The notes under the pieces: model-generated
Told to the model about the DNA's origin: nothing
Database searches by the model: none
What the model saw: only the letters and a program-made list of their open reading frames with translations
Source of the DNA: Chromohalobacter beijerinckii
GTDB taxonomy: Bacteria; Pseudomonadota; Gammaproteobacteria; Pseudomonadales; Halomonadaceae
Assembly: GCF_023061185.1 (NCBI RefSeq)
Contig: NZ_JAKGAK010000001.1
Coordinates: 310,001 to 374,000 of the forward strand
Length of the DNA: 64,000 nt
Reading direction: 5' to 3'
Shown: piece after piece, positions 17,027-24,846 of the stretch
How the letters are laid out: each line of letters starts with the position of its first letter
Numbering within the stretch: position 1 is the stretch's first letter
Translations under genes and position numbers: made by a program

Positions 17027-17467
17027 ATGCTACGGATCGGAGAACTGGCCGAGCGTAGCGGCGTCAGCGTCGATACGTTGCGCTACTACGAAAAGGAAGG
17101 ATTACTCCCGGATGCCCAACGCGGCGACAACGGCTATCGCTACTACGCTGCGGACAACCTCGAGCGCCTACATTTCATCCTGCGCGCCAAGCGTCTGGGC
17201 TTTACCCTGGCCGACATTCGTGAGCTGCTCTCGCTGCAGGTCGATGCCGATGCGCACACCTGCGAAGAGGTCAAGCATGTTGCCGAGGACAAACTCGCCG
17301 CTATCGACGCACGCCTCGCGGAATTGCATCACATGCGCCAGGCGCTGGCCCACCTGACCGATGCCTGCTGCGGCGGCCCGCACGCAGCCACACAATGCAC
17401 GATCCTAACCGCCTTCGCCAACGGCAAGGCCGCCCCCGAGCCGCACCAGCACCGTCATGACGCCTGA
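17027..17467 (+). CDS. zntR: ZntR-like zinc-responsive MerR-family activator
   Basis: A 146-residue dimeric DNA-binding regulator. The N-terminal winged helix (RIGELAERSGVSVDTLRYYEKEGLL) is followed by a dimerisation helix and a metal loop. The metal residues fall exactly where E. coli ZntR has them: C79 in HTCEEVK, C114-C115 and H119 in DACCGGPH, and C124 in TQC. This two-zinc arrangement separates it from CueR, MerR and CadR types. Family role: twist the zntA promoter to activate zinc efflux. No efflux ATPase gene is in the window, so the target is elsewhere. A GGAGGAG binding site lies about ten bases before the ATG. Confidence 0.92.
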   Translation: MLRIGELAERSGVSVDTLRYYEKEGLLPDAQRGDNGYRYYAADNLERLHFILRAKRLGFTLADIRELLSLQVDADAHTCEEVKHVAEDKLAAIDARLAELHHMRQALAHLTDACCGGPHAATQCTILTAFANGKAAPEPHQHRHDA

Positions 17468-17476
17468 AAAATGCCT

Positions 17477-19120
17477 CTACGCGGCCGTCGACCCACTCGT
17501 TGCATCAGCCACCTGCATGGGGGCGAAGCTCTTGGCCTGCGCCATGCGCCAAATACGCCCATAGAACGGGCGCTGACCGGGGTCGCGCAACAACTCGCCA
17601 GGCTCCAGAAACGGATGTAGATGAGAGAATAGCTTCACCTCGTTTTCCGAGACCCGGTGCACGAGGTGGTCCGGGGTGATCTGCCACGGGCGCGTCAGCC
17701 CCGCCGCGGCGATCATCTCTGCCAGGGCATGCAGGGTATTGTGATGAAAGTGATACACCTGCTCGGCCTTGTCGCCGACCACCAATGCTTTCTGACGTAG
17801 CGGATCTTGGGTGGCCACTCCCGTCGGGCAGCGGTTGGTATGGCAACTTTGCGATTGAATACAGCCCAGCGCAAACATGTACCCACGTGCGGCATTAACC
17901 CAATCGGCACCCATTGCCATGACCCGAGCGATATCGAAAGCGCTGATGATCTTGCCGCTCGCTCCGAGGCGAACCTGCTCACGCAACCCTACGCCGACCA
18001 GCGTGTTATGCACGAACAAGATCCCTTCACGCAGTGGCGCTCCCAGATGATCGGAGAACTCGACCGGAGCCGCGCCCGTGCCCCCTTCACTGCCATCGAC
18101 GACGATGAAATCGGGCACAACCTCGGTTTCAAGCATTGCCTTGACGATGGCCATGAACTGCCAGGGTTGGCCGAGACACAGCTTGAAGCCGACCGGCTTG
18201 CCGCCGGAAAGCTCACGCAATTGCGCGATGAAATCAAGCATCTCGAGCGGCGTCGAGAACGCCGGATGGCTGGCCGGCGAGAGACAATCCTCGCCTTGAG
18301 GGATCTCCCGCGTCTGGGCGATTTCCGGGGTGATCTTGTCCGCCGGAAGCAGCCCTCCGTGACCGGGCTTGGCACCTTGGCTGAGCTTGACCTCGATCAT
18401 CTTGACCTGCGCATCGCTGGCCTGCTCGGCGAAGCGCTTCGGGTCAAACTCTCCAGCCGGCGTACGACAGCCGAAATAACCACTGCCGAGTTCCCAGATC
18501 AGATCACCGCCATGTTCGCGATGATACGGACTGATACCCCCTTCCCCAGTGTCATGCGCGAAGCGTCCAAGCCAGGCGCCCTTGTTGAGGGCGCGAATCG
18601 CATTAGCGCTCAATGCACCGAAACTCATCGCCGAGATATTGAATAGCGAAATCTCATAAGGCTGGGCGCACTGGCCGTTACCGATGGTCAGACGAAAATC
18701 GTCCGGCTCTGCCACAGATGCCGTTTCCATCGAATGGCCGATGTACTCATAGGCATTGGCGTAGACATCGCGCAGGGTCCCGAAGGGCTTGGCATCGTTA
18801 TGCTGGCGCGCTCGCTGGTAGACTAAACTACGCTGCACATGGGAAAACGGCAGCTGCTCGGTATCAGCCTCGAAAAGATACTGACGCAACTCCGGACGTA
18901 ATGCCTGAAAGACATAACGCAAGTTACCAATGATCGGGTAATTGCGACGTACCGCATATCCACGCTGTGAAAGATCGGCAATACCCACGAGTACCAGTAC
19001 GCCACTCACCAACGGCACCAGCCACACACCATGCCACTGTATGGCCATGAGCGTCGTCACCAGCGTGATCACACAGCACACCGTGAAAAAACCGTAACGC
19101 GATAACAAAGAATGCTTCAT
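17477..19120 (-). CDS. Membrane-anchored FMN-binding glutamate synthase family protein
   Basis: A 547-residue protein equivalent to the central FMN domain of GltB, without its amidotransferase and C-terminal domains. Two hydrophobic segments in the first 45 residues anchor it, unlike GltB. The TIM barrel shows GEGGISPYH, GQGAKPGHGG-like KLSQGAKPGHGGLLP, DGSEGGTGAAP and GADWVNAARGYMFALGC. It keeps the 3Fe-4S pattern C-x5-C-x4-C (CIQSQSC HTNRC). The start at 19120 (AGGA upstream) precedes the first TM segment; an ATG at 19153 is possible. With no glutaminase domain or GltD partner nearby, an electron-transfer or ammonia-linked role is guesswork. It converges with zntR at only nine bases. Confidence 0.88.
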   Translation of the reverse strand: MKHSLLSRYGFFTVCCVITLVTTLMAIQWHGVWLVPLVSGVLVLVGIADLSQRGYAVRRNYPIIGNLRYVFQALRPELRQYLFEADTEQLPFSHVQRSLVYQRARQHNDAKPFGTLRDVYANAYEYIGHSMETASVAEPDDFRLTIGNGQCAQPYEISLFNISAMSFGALSANAIRALNKGAWLGRFAHDTGEGGISPYHREHGGDLIWELGSGYFGCRTPAGEFDPKRFAEQASDAQVKMIEVKLSQGAKPGHGGLLPADKITPEIAQTREIPQGEDCLSPASHPAFSTPLEMLDFIAQLRELSGGKPVGFKLCLGQPWQFMAIVKAMLETEVVPDFIVVDGSEGGTGAAPVEFSDHLGAPLREGILFVHNTLVGVGLREQVRLGASGKIISAFDIARVMAMGADWVNAARGYMFALGCIQSQSCHTNRCPTGVATQDPLRQKALVVGDKAEQVYHFHHNTLHALAEMIAAAGLTRPWQITPDHLVHRVSENEVKLFSHLHPFLEPGELLRDPGQRPFYGRIWRMAQAKSFAPMQVADATSGSTAA

Positions 19121-19214
19121 GAAGATGTCCTGAACGAAAGGCGTCATCACCATGAAAACACGAAACGTCGTCCGGGTTTAGAGCCGCCTGGCTCAACAGG
19201 CGGCCGCAACGCGA

Positions 19215-20090
19215 TCAAGTAATACCAAGCGACGCCTGATGACGCCGGCGCCACCAAGTATTGATCAGTAACGAGGCCAGCAATATTCCCCCGCCCAACA
19301 TCAGACGCGGCACATCCGCGTCGCGGTTCCAGATTAGCAGATTGACCAGCAACCCGGCGGGCACCAGCGCATTGTTCATGATCGCCAGCGTCCCAGCATC
19401 GACTCGACAAGCCCCCTTGTTCCAGAGGAAGTAACCAAGCCCCGATGCAACGACGCCCAGCCATAGCAAGACGCCCCACTGTAGCGAGGTCGTCGGCAAC
19501 GCCGTGGTATCGCCAAACAGCCAGAACGCCGGTAACGCCACACACAACGCTCCCAGGTAGAACCAGCCGAAGACATGGCGATGCGCTACCTCCTGTGGCA
19601 AGCGCGGCGCCAAATGACGATAAGCGACCTGCCCCACGGCGAAGCATAGGTTCGAGCTCTGTACGACCAGGAACCCGGCCCAATAGGCGTCGCTGATGTC
19701 AGCGTAACGAATGACCGCCGCCCCGAACACGGCAAGCGCAGCAGTGAGCAGATAGAATGGCGTAAAGCGCCCCTTGAGTATGTCGTCGATCAAGGTGATA
19801 TAAAGTGGTGTGAAGATCGTGAACAGCAAGACTTCCGGCACGCTCAACAACAGAAACGACTGATAGAAACCAATATACATCGCTCCCAGTTGCACAGCGC
19901 CAATGGCCATCAGTCCCAATACATGCTCGAGCGGCAAATGTCGCGGACGTAGCCAGATCAGAAAGACCAGCGCCGCCAACCCAATGCGGGTGAGCACCGC
20001 GAAATAACTATCGACCTGGCCAGAGAGGTAGACGCCGATCAGGCTGAAAGAAAATGCCCAGAGCGTCGTCACGCCAATCAAATATCCCAT
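19215..20090 (-). CDS. EamA/DMT superfamily permease
   Basis: A 291-residue inner-membrane protein with ten predicted TM helices and the tandem EamA repeat. The first repeat opens with TTLWAFSFSLIGVYL; the second contains FAVGQVAYRHLAPRL and SGLGYFLWNKGACRVDAGTLAIMNNALVP, a pattern common in amino-acid or metabolite exporters of the drug/metabolite superfamily. The start at 20090 places the first helix directly after Met. It diverges from a DUF6314 gene 28 bases away. The substrate cannot be inferred. Confidence 0.88.
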   Translation of the reverse strand: MGYLIGVTTLWAFSFSLIGVYLSGQVDSYFAVLTRIGLAALVFLIWLRPRHLPLEHVLGLMAIGAVQLGAMYIGFYQSFLLLSVPEVLLFTIFTPLYITLIDDILKGRFTPFYLLTAALAVFGAAVIRYADISDAYWAGFLVVQSSNLCFAVGQVAYRHLAPRLPQEVAHRHVFGWFYLGALCVALPAFWLFGDTTALPTTSLQWGVLLWLGVVASGLGYFLWNKGACRVDAGTLAIMNNALVPAGLLVNLLIWNRDADVPRLMLGGGILLASLLINTWWRRRHQASLGIT

Positions 20091-20118
20091 TTATAGTTAA
20101 CCTACGGATTTACAGAAG

Positions 20119-20583
20119 TTGACTGCCATTATACGCCTGTCACGCTTGTTGCCTAGTATTCACCGATTGAGCTTCACGTCTCGCTCGGGACATGCCTCCG
20201 AAGTGGCCTGGTCCGGTCAGGGTGCAGGAACCGTAGCGCCCGAGACACATACCGACTGGGTACGCTTCGTCGAACAAGGCCATTTTCTGCCTCAAGGTCA
20301 ATCCCACGAGGTAGCGTTTCGCAATGTCTATCGCTGGGACCTTCACCCTGAACATATCGCGCTCTATCACGAGCGCCGGGGCCCCGACGCTGCGGTCTGG
20401 CTATTCGATCTCGTCGCCGACTCCGCAACCACATTGACCAGCAAGTCGCCTCATCTCTGCGGTGCTGATACCTACCAGGCCCGACTCACTTTTGAACCTC
20501 ATGGTTTTCGACTCGAATGGCATATAGTGGGGCCTCGCAAGGATGAGCGACTCGTCTACCATTATCGGCAGCCAGACGATTAA
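20119..20583 (+). CDS. DUF6314 family protein
   Basis: A small, probably beta-rich protein of about 154 residues. The spacing of FRNVYRWDLHPEHIALYHERRG, HLCGADTYQARLTFEPHGFRLEWHIVGPRKD and the ending LVYHYRQ matches the lipocalin-like DUF6314 group, whose function is not known. The only candidate starts are non-ATG: the TTG at 20119 has a weak GGA about nine bases upstream, and no ATG lies before the conserved part. The gene is 28 bases from, and divergent to, the DMT permease, so the two promoters must overlap or sit inside the coding regions. Start confidence is low; the coding call is better. Confidence 0.68.
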   Translation: MTAIIRLSRLLPSIHRLSFTSRSGHASEVAWSGQGAGTVAPETHTDWVRFVEQGHFLPQGQSHEVAFRNVYRWDLHPEHIALYHERRGPDAAVWLFDLVADSATTLTSKSPHLCGADTYQARLTFEPHGFRLEWHIVGPRKDERLVYHYRQPDD

Positions 20584-20693
20584 TGCAGCGCAGTGACGCA
20601 TCCTCGTCGACAGCACTGGCCGGCATCGTAACAACGCGCTAGAATAGTTTGAGAACGCTGTTTTCAAACAGCACGAAAAGTAACGGAGGTCGC

Positions 20694-21161
20694 ATGAAAG
20701 CACTACTTCCTTTAGCACTTATCGGGTCATTGGCACTCGCCGGATGTGCCAACACATCACCTTATTCGGGCGATGTGTATCGCAGCGGGCAGGCCGAAAC
20801 CGCGCAGTCGGTGACTTACGGCACCATCACGTCGGTGCGTCAGGTGCAGATTCAAGCCGGCGATCAGAACGAAGGCATTCTGGGTGGCCTAGGCGGCGCC
20901 GTGCTGGGTGGCTTGCTCGGTAACCAAGTCGGTGGCGGGTCCGGGCGTACCATCGCCACCGCAGCCGGGGCCATCGGGGGCAGCGTCGCCGGCAGCAAGG
21001 TCGAAGATGCCGCCAATCGTACCAAAGCCTGGGAGATAGAAATCCGGCGCGATAGCGGCGACTCCGTCGTCGTGGTCCAGAACGCTGACCGCAACTGGCA
21101 AGTAGGACAAAAAGTACGCATGGTGGGCAGTGGAGCCAACCTGAGTGTCGCACCTTATTGA
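20694..21161 (+). CDS. slyB: Outer membrane lipoprotein SlyB (glycine-zipper 2TM)
   Basis: A 155-residue lipoprotein, the same length as E. coli SlyB. A lipobox LAGC near residue 19 ends the signal sequence. The mature part has the family opening SGDVYRSGQAETAQSVTYGTI, then two glycine-zipper hairpins (GGLGGAVLGGLLGNQVGGG and ATAAGAIGGSVAGS), and finishes with a small beta domain (EIEIRRDSGDSVVVVQ...VGQKVRMVG). SlyB stabilises the outer membrane under stress and is PhoP-controlled in enterics; control here is unknown. ACGGAGG lies before the ATG, which replaces an upstream in-frame start lacking the lipobox context. lpxR, another outer membrane gene, follows on the same strand. Confidence 0.93.
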   Translation: MKALLPLALIGSLALAGCANTSPYSGDVYRSGQAETAQSVTYGTITSVRQVQIQAGDQNEGILGGLGGAVLGGLLGNQVGGGSGRTIATAAGAIGGSVAGSKVEDAANRTKAWEIEIRRDSGDSVVVVQNADRNWQVGQKVRMVGSGANLSVAPY

Positions 21162-21192
21162 TCGCCCATAAGCGATAGCCAAGCAGGCAATG

Positions 21193-21225
21193 TGCCGCCC
21201 GAGTGTTTTCACGACCCGGGCGGCA
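21193..21225. repeat. Inverted repeat downstream of slyB
   Basis: A 9-bp perfect stem (TGCCGCCCG at 21193-21201 with its complement at 21217-21225) encloses a 15-base loop. It lies 31 bases after the slyB stop. It may be an inefficient terminator, since no T-run follows on either strand. Confidence 0.45.
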
Positions 21226-21238
21226 TTAGCAGGGCCAA

Positions 21239-21305
21239 ATTTTCCTATCCGACGTCGCTTACATACGCTATCGTATGTGACGTGATACGCCACGGATAGG
21301 AAAAT
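21239..21305 (+). promoter_or_regulatory. Long leader hairpin covering the lpxR ribosome binding site
   Basis: A 13-bp outer stem pairs 21239-21251 with 21293-21305. Inside it a second stem pairs 21261-21267 with 21272-21278 and, past a GCTT bulge, 21252-21256 with 21279-21283. The 3' arm contains AGGA (21298-21301), the only plausible ribosome binding site for the lpxR ATG at 21312. If transcribed as one RNA, the fold would hide the site. This suggests translational control, for example an RNA thermometer or ligand or sRNA switch. An alternative is a DNA operator palindrome. The pairing is seen directly; the function is inference. Confidence 0.6.
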
Positions 21306-21311
21306 CGTCTT

Positions 21312-22301
21312 ATGAACCCAGGACGCTCGCTCGCTTACCTCGCCTCGACCCTCGCCTTTGCGGCCTTTTCCAGTCCCGTGCTGGCTGACGGAATGCTTAC
21401 GATCAAGAGCGAAAATGATCTGTTCGCCAGCGGCGACGACGGGCATTACACCAATGGACTGGAAATAAACTGGTCATTCACACCCGACGAAAGACATTGG
21501 ACACGACGCCTCGCCGACGCCGTGCCCGGCTGGTCGGGCACGGAGCTCGACGGCGTGGCTTATCGCGCCGGGCAGCAGATCTACACACCCAACGACATCG
21601 ACCGCTCAGACCTCGTCGAGAACGACCGTCCCTACGCGGGCCTGCTCTATGCTGGCGTGTCACTCTTCGATGACCGCCAGTACAGCGGCTGGCGCCAGGC
21701 GGACGATCTCCACTTCGACGCCGGCATCGTGGGGCCGGCATCGGGGGGGAAAGCCATACAGAAGAACTTTCATCACCTCATCGGTAGCGACGAACCCAAC
21801 GGCTGGTCGAACCAGATTCATAACGAACCGGTGCTGAACCTGACCTACAAGCGCAGTTGGTGGCTGCAAGACTCGCTCGGTAACCTGGACGTGGAGTATG
21901 GCCCCAACGCCGGCTTTGCCCTCGGCAACCTGTATACGTATGCCGCAAGCGGCGTGGGCCTGCGTATTGGCGATAACCTACAAAATAGCGCCGGCATGCC
22001 TGCCGTAGCCCCCGCCCAAAGCGGTAGAAGCCATTTCACACCCGGCCAAGGTTTCAACTGGTATGCGTTCGCGAGCCTTGAGGGCCGCTTCATGGCTCAT
22101 AACCTGCTGCTGGATGGCAATACCTTCGAGGACAGCCACTCAGTAGACCGCCGGCAATGGGTCGGCGATGCGCTAGCCGGTATCGCCTTGACGTGGGACA
22201 GCTGGCAGCTCACCTACACCAGCGTCTGGCGAACCGATGAATTCGAAGCCCAAGACGAAAATGACCAATTCGGCTCATTGACGCTTTCGCTATGGCTGTG
22301 A
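21312..22301 (+). CDS. lpxR: Lipid A deacylase LpxR family outer membrane protein
   Basis: A 329-residue beta-barrel enzyme. The signal peptide ends VLA|DGM (residue 25). The active-site motif of LpxR is present: SENDLF (N35, D36) near the mature N-terminus, TNGLEI next, DRPYAGLLYAG, and a conserved histidine region FHHLIG. The barrel ends in the typical aromatic C-terminus (LSLWL). Family reaction: calcium-dependent removal of the 3'-acyloxyacyl group of lipid A at the outer membrane. Its neighbour slyB also belongs to the outer membrane. Translation may be restrained by the leader hairpin described separately. Confidence 0.9.
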   Translation: MNPGRSLAYLASTLAFAAFSSPVLADGMLTIKSENDLFASGDDGHYTNGLEINWSFTPDERHWTRRLADAVPGWSGTELDGVAYRAGQQIYTPNDIDRSDLVENDRPYAGLLYAGVSLFDDRQYSGWRQADDLHFDAGIVGPASGGKAIQKNFHHLIGSDEPNGWSNQIHNEPVLNLTYKRSWWLQDSLGNLDVEYGPNAGFALGNLYTYAASGVGLRIGDNLQNSAGMPAVAPAQSGRSHFTPGQGFNWYAFASLEGRFMAHNLLLDGNTFEDSHSVDRRQWVGDALAGIALTWDSWQLTYTSVWRTDEFEAQDENDQFGSLTLSLWL

Positions 22302-22315
22302 CGTCCCCGACGACA

Positions 22316-22337
22316 ATGCCCCGCATCAGCGGGGCAT
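22316..22337 (+). terminator. Hairpin terminator after lpxR
   Basis: A perfect 9-bp stem (22316-22324 with 22329-22337) and an ATCA loop lie 14 bases after the lpxR stop. The T-run is poor, so termination may be Rho-assisted or the hairpin may act in both directions toward the convergent small gene. Confidence 0.55.
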
Positions 22338-22362
22338 CGATCTAACGCAGAACAGCTTTTCG

Positions 22363-22647
22363 TCAATGTAACTTGACGCGGCGCATCAGCCAGCATCCCA
22401 CGCGCTTGGCGATCCAGTAAAAAAGCGCCAGGATGATCAACGTCAATAACATCGAGATCGGATTGACGATAAAAGTGGCGCCCAACACGGCCAAGGCAAT
22501 ACTCCACACCCAGCGATCGTCACCGTCCAGCTGCAACGCCGCCGGGATGCGGCGCATGACCACCTTTCCGAGAGAGCCGTCCCACGCACGCAGCGCCAGG
22601 AAAAGAATCACGGCGAAAGCGATCAGCCAGATCAGCGTTACGGTCAT
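22363..22647 (-). CDS. Small membrane protein of unknown function
   Basis: A 94-residue protein I do not assign to a named family. It has a hydrophobic helix at about 3-20, a soluble stretch with VVMRRIPAALQLDGDDRW, and a long hydrophobic region from about 47 to 83 that could be two helices, followed by a basic tail (MRRVKLH). The ATG at 22647 follows GGAGG closely, which supports a real gene. It converges with lpxR. Confidence 0.75.
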   Translation of the reverse strand: MTVTLIWLIAFAVILFLALRAWDGSLGKVVMRRIPAALQLDGDDRWVWSIALAVLGATFIVNPISMLLTLIILALFYWIAKRVGCWLMRRVKLH

Positions 22648-22913
22648 GTTGGCCTCCTGATAGGCAACGTCGGTAGTCTTTCAATTACACCAATTGACGG
22701 CAGGGTACCGCCACCCCCCTTACCGCGCAACCGGCGCGACGTCCTGACGCAGGGCGCTACTCAAGAGACCGTTCGGCGGCGAATTCGTTCCCGATGCACC
22801 TTGAAGTGTCGTCATGCAACTCAAAGGGCATATGAAAACCCCGAGAGGCCCCTGACACACTTGGGTGAGCGCGTTACCATGGGTAGCGACATACACCCAG
22901 AAAGGTCTTCAAC

Positions 22914-23402
22914 ATGCAGATTGCCCAGAATTCCGTGGTTTCCTTCCACTACACCCTCACCAATAACGAGGGTGAAGTGCTGGACAGCTCGGAAGGCCGC
23001 GATCCTCTGACTTACCTGCACGGCGCGGGCAACATCATTCCAGGGCTGGAAAAGGAACTGGAAGGCCGTCAGAGCGGCGAGAACCTCAAAGTCACCGTCG
23101 AGCCGGCAGAAGGCTACGGTGAAACACAGCCCGGCCTGATGCAAGAAGTGCCGCGCGATGCCTTCCAGGGCGTCGACGAAATTCAACCGGGCATGCAGTT
23201 CCAAGCGCAGACCCAAGGTGGGCCGCTCATGGTCACGGTCACTCAGGTCGAAGGCGACACCGTCACCGTCGATGGTAACCATCCGCTGGCCGGTCAGACC
23301 CTGAATTTCGATGTCGAGATCGCTGAAGTGCGTGAAGCTTCCGAAGAAGAAGCCGAACACGGTCACGTACACGGTGAAGGCGAGCAAGAACAGGAGCACT
23401 AA
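22914..23402 (+). CDS. slyD: SlyD-type FKBP peptidyl-prolyl isomerase
   Basis: A 162-residue cytosolic prolyl isomerase and folding helper. The FKBP part opens with NSVVSFHYTL and contains LHGAGNIIPGLEKELEGR. The insert-in-flap chaperone domain (about 70-125) is present, with EVPRDAFQGVDEIQPGM. The C-terminal tail is short but His/Glu-rich (EHGHVHGEGEQEQEH), a reduced version of the metal-binding tail that in E. coli SlyD delivers nickel. Nickel handling is thus possible but weaker than in E. coli. AAAGG precedes the ATG by eight bases. It ends in a strong bidirectional terminator. Confidence 0.94.
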   Translation: MQIAQNSVVSFHYTLTNNEGEVLDSSEGRDPLTYLHGAGNIIPGLEKELEGRQSGENLKVTVEPAEGYGETQPGLMQEVPRDAFQGVDEIQPGMQFQAQTQGGPLMVTVTQVEGDTVTVDGNHPLAGQTLNFDVEIAEVREASEEEAEHGHVHGEGEQEQEH

Positions 23403-23428
23403 GCGCTCTTTCGCAACACCTGACGTGA

Positions 23429-23456
23429 AAACGGGCGGCCCTCAGGCCGCCCGTTT
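23429..23456. terminator. Bidirectional terminator between slyD and a convergent CDP-alcohol transferase gene
   Basis: A perfect 12-bp stem (23429-23440 with 23445-23456) with a CTCA loop sits between two convergent genes. It is flanked by AAA and TTT on the two sides. Confidence 0.8.
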
Positions 23457-23472
23457 CATGTCTACGCCCCGC

Positions 23473-24147
23473 CTACCTTGGCTCGACTTTCGATGAGCCA
23501 GCGCCTTTTTCGAACGCCCCCTCGGATGTACCTTCAGCTCTGGACAAGGCACGGTAGCCTCCCCCGATGCGCGTTGCTGTCGTGAGCAGGCACGCCAACG
23601 CGAAGAAGACCGCCCACCTGGGAAAGTATGCCGGCCACAAGCAGAACACCATGAAGGCAATGATCGTCTCGGTGCCTTCGGTCAAGCCATCCAAGTAATA
23701 AAATGCCTTGTGTTCAAAGTGCGGACGCTCCAAATCATGGCGTGTCGCGGCGATCGCAAAGGCCAGAAACGATGCGCCGGTCCCCATGAAAGCGAAGAGC
23801 AAAAAAGCCGCAGGCAAAGCGTTTGGCACCGGGTCGGCAAGCGCGAATCCCAATACCACGGCGGCATAGAAAACAAAGTCCAGGACAATATCGAGAAATC
23901 CGCCAGCATCGCTTTGACATTGCAGGTGACGCGCCAAGGCGCCGTCCAGCCCGTCACACACACGGTTGAGGACAATCGCCACCAGTGCCAGACCATAGGC
24001 CTGATAGGCCAATAACGGCAACGCCAGCATGCCGATTGCAAAACCACCCACCGTCAGTTGAGTCGGCGTCATACCGCGACGCCCCAAGCCAGTGGCACAG
24101 CGCGCCAGTACCGGCGCGACCCAAGCGTTCGTCCATTTATCCAGCAT
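23473..24147 (-). CDS. CDP-alcohol phosphatidyltransferase family protein
   Basis: A 224-residue membrane enzyme with about six hydrophobic helices. It carries the complete family signature DG-x2-AR-x8-G-x3-D-x3-D in the stretch starting DGALAR and ending FLDIVLD. The reaction moves a phosphatidyl (or similar) group from CDP-diacylglycerol to an alcohol, making phospholipid headgroups. The best-known members are PgsA and PssA, but the long divergence (FEHKAFYYLDGLTEGTETI) matches a less characterised subgroup, so the acceptor alcohol is not known. It diverges from msrA. Confidence 0.88.
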   Translation of the reverse strand: MLDKWTNAWVAPVLARCATGLGRRGMTPTQLTVGGFAIGMLALPLLAYQAYGLALVAIVLNRVCDGLDGALARHLQCQSDAGGFLDIVLDFVFYAAVVLGFALADPVPNALPAAFLLFAFMGTGASFLAFAIAATRHDLERPHFEHKAFYYLDGLTEGTETIIAFMVFCLWPAYFPRWAVFFALACLLTTATRIGGGYRALSRAEGTSEGAFEKGAGSSKVEPR

Positions 24148-24233
24148 ACGGGCTTCCGCTATTTTTCGAGTAGACTTGATGTATGTTCACCGCAGCAGCA
24201 TGGCACATTAACCCGACGCTCAGGAGCTTCCCG

Positions 24234-24836
24234 ATGCGCTTTCCCGTGATGGCGTTAGCCCTACTCGCAACGCTTGCATTCATTCCCATTTCCCAGGCAC
24301 ATGCCGCACAGCGCGAGGCCATCTTCGCCGGTGGCTGTTTCTGGTGCATGGAGCCGCCTTACGACAAACTCGAGGGCGTCGTCTCGACCACCTCCGGCTA
24401 CATCGGCGGTGAAAGCGAGCGCCCTACTTACGAGCAAGTCAGCGGCGGCAATACCGGCCATGCCGAGGCGGTCAAGGTCGTCTACGATGACGAGGTCGTG
24501 GGCTATGACACGCTGCTCGACGTGTTCTGGCACAATATCGATCCCTTTGCCGAGGGACGCCAATTCTGCGATGTCGGCAGCCAATACCGTAGCGCCATCT
24601 TCCCCCTCGATCAGCGTCAGCGACGTCTCGCCGAAGCGTCCAAAGAAGCCGTGGAAACGCGCTTCGAGCGCGACGTCAAGACACGTATCGAGCCGAAGGC
24701 TCCCTTCTGGGACGCCGAGGAATACCATCAGAATTTCTACAAGAAAAACCCCGTGCGCTACCGCTTCTACCGTGCCGGCTGCGGTCGTGACGACCGACTC
24801 GAGGCCGTATGGGGCGATGATGCCGGCAAGCCTTGA
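24234..24836 (+). CDS. msrA: Peptide methionine (S)-S-oxide reductase MsrA with signal peptide
   Basis: A 200-residue enzyme that reduces methionine-S-sulfoxide in oxidised proteins. The catalytic motif GGCFWCME places the nucleophilic cysteine at C35. GYIGGESERPTYEQVSGGNTGHAEAV and the FWHNIDPFAEGRQFCDVGSQYRSAIF block are diagnostic. Residues 1-25 form a signal peptide (hydrophobic core ALALLATLAFI, ending AHA|AQ), so this copy should act in the periplasm, unlike the cytosolic form of E. coli. Start 24234 was chosen because AGGAG precedes it by seven bases and the signal peptide begins there. A resolving cysteine may be the one near the C-terminus (AGCGRDD). It converges with the MFS gene. 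Confidence 0.93.
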   Translation: MRFPVMALALLATLAFIPISQAHAAQREAIFAGGCFWCMEPPYDKLEGVVSTTSGYIGGESERPTYEQVSGGNTGHAEAVKVVYDDEVVGYDTLLDVFWHNIDPFAEGRQFCDVGSQYRSAIFPLDQRQRRLAEASKEAVETRFERDVKTRIEPKAPFWDAEEYHQNFYKKNPVRYRFYRAGCGRDDRLEAVWGDDAGKP

Positions 24837-24846
24837 AAGTACGCGC

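Noticed and set aside
17807-18646. 279-codon open frame opposite the FMN glutamate synthase-like gene
   Set aside because: Antisense to conserved FMN and Fe-S motifs; low-complexity composition and no convincing start.
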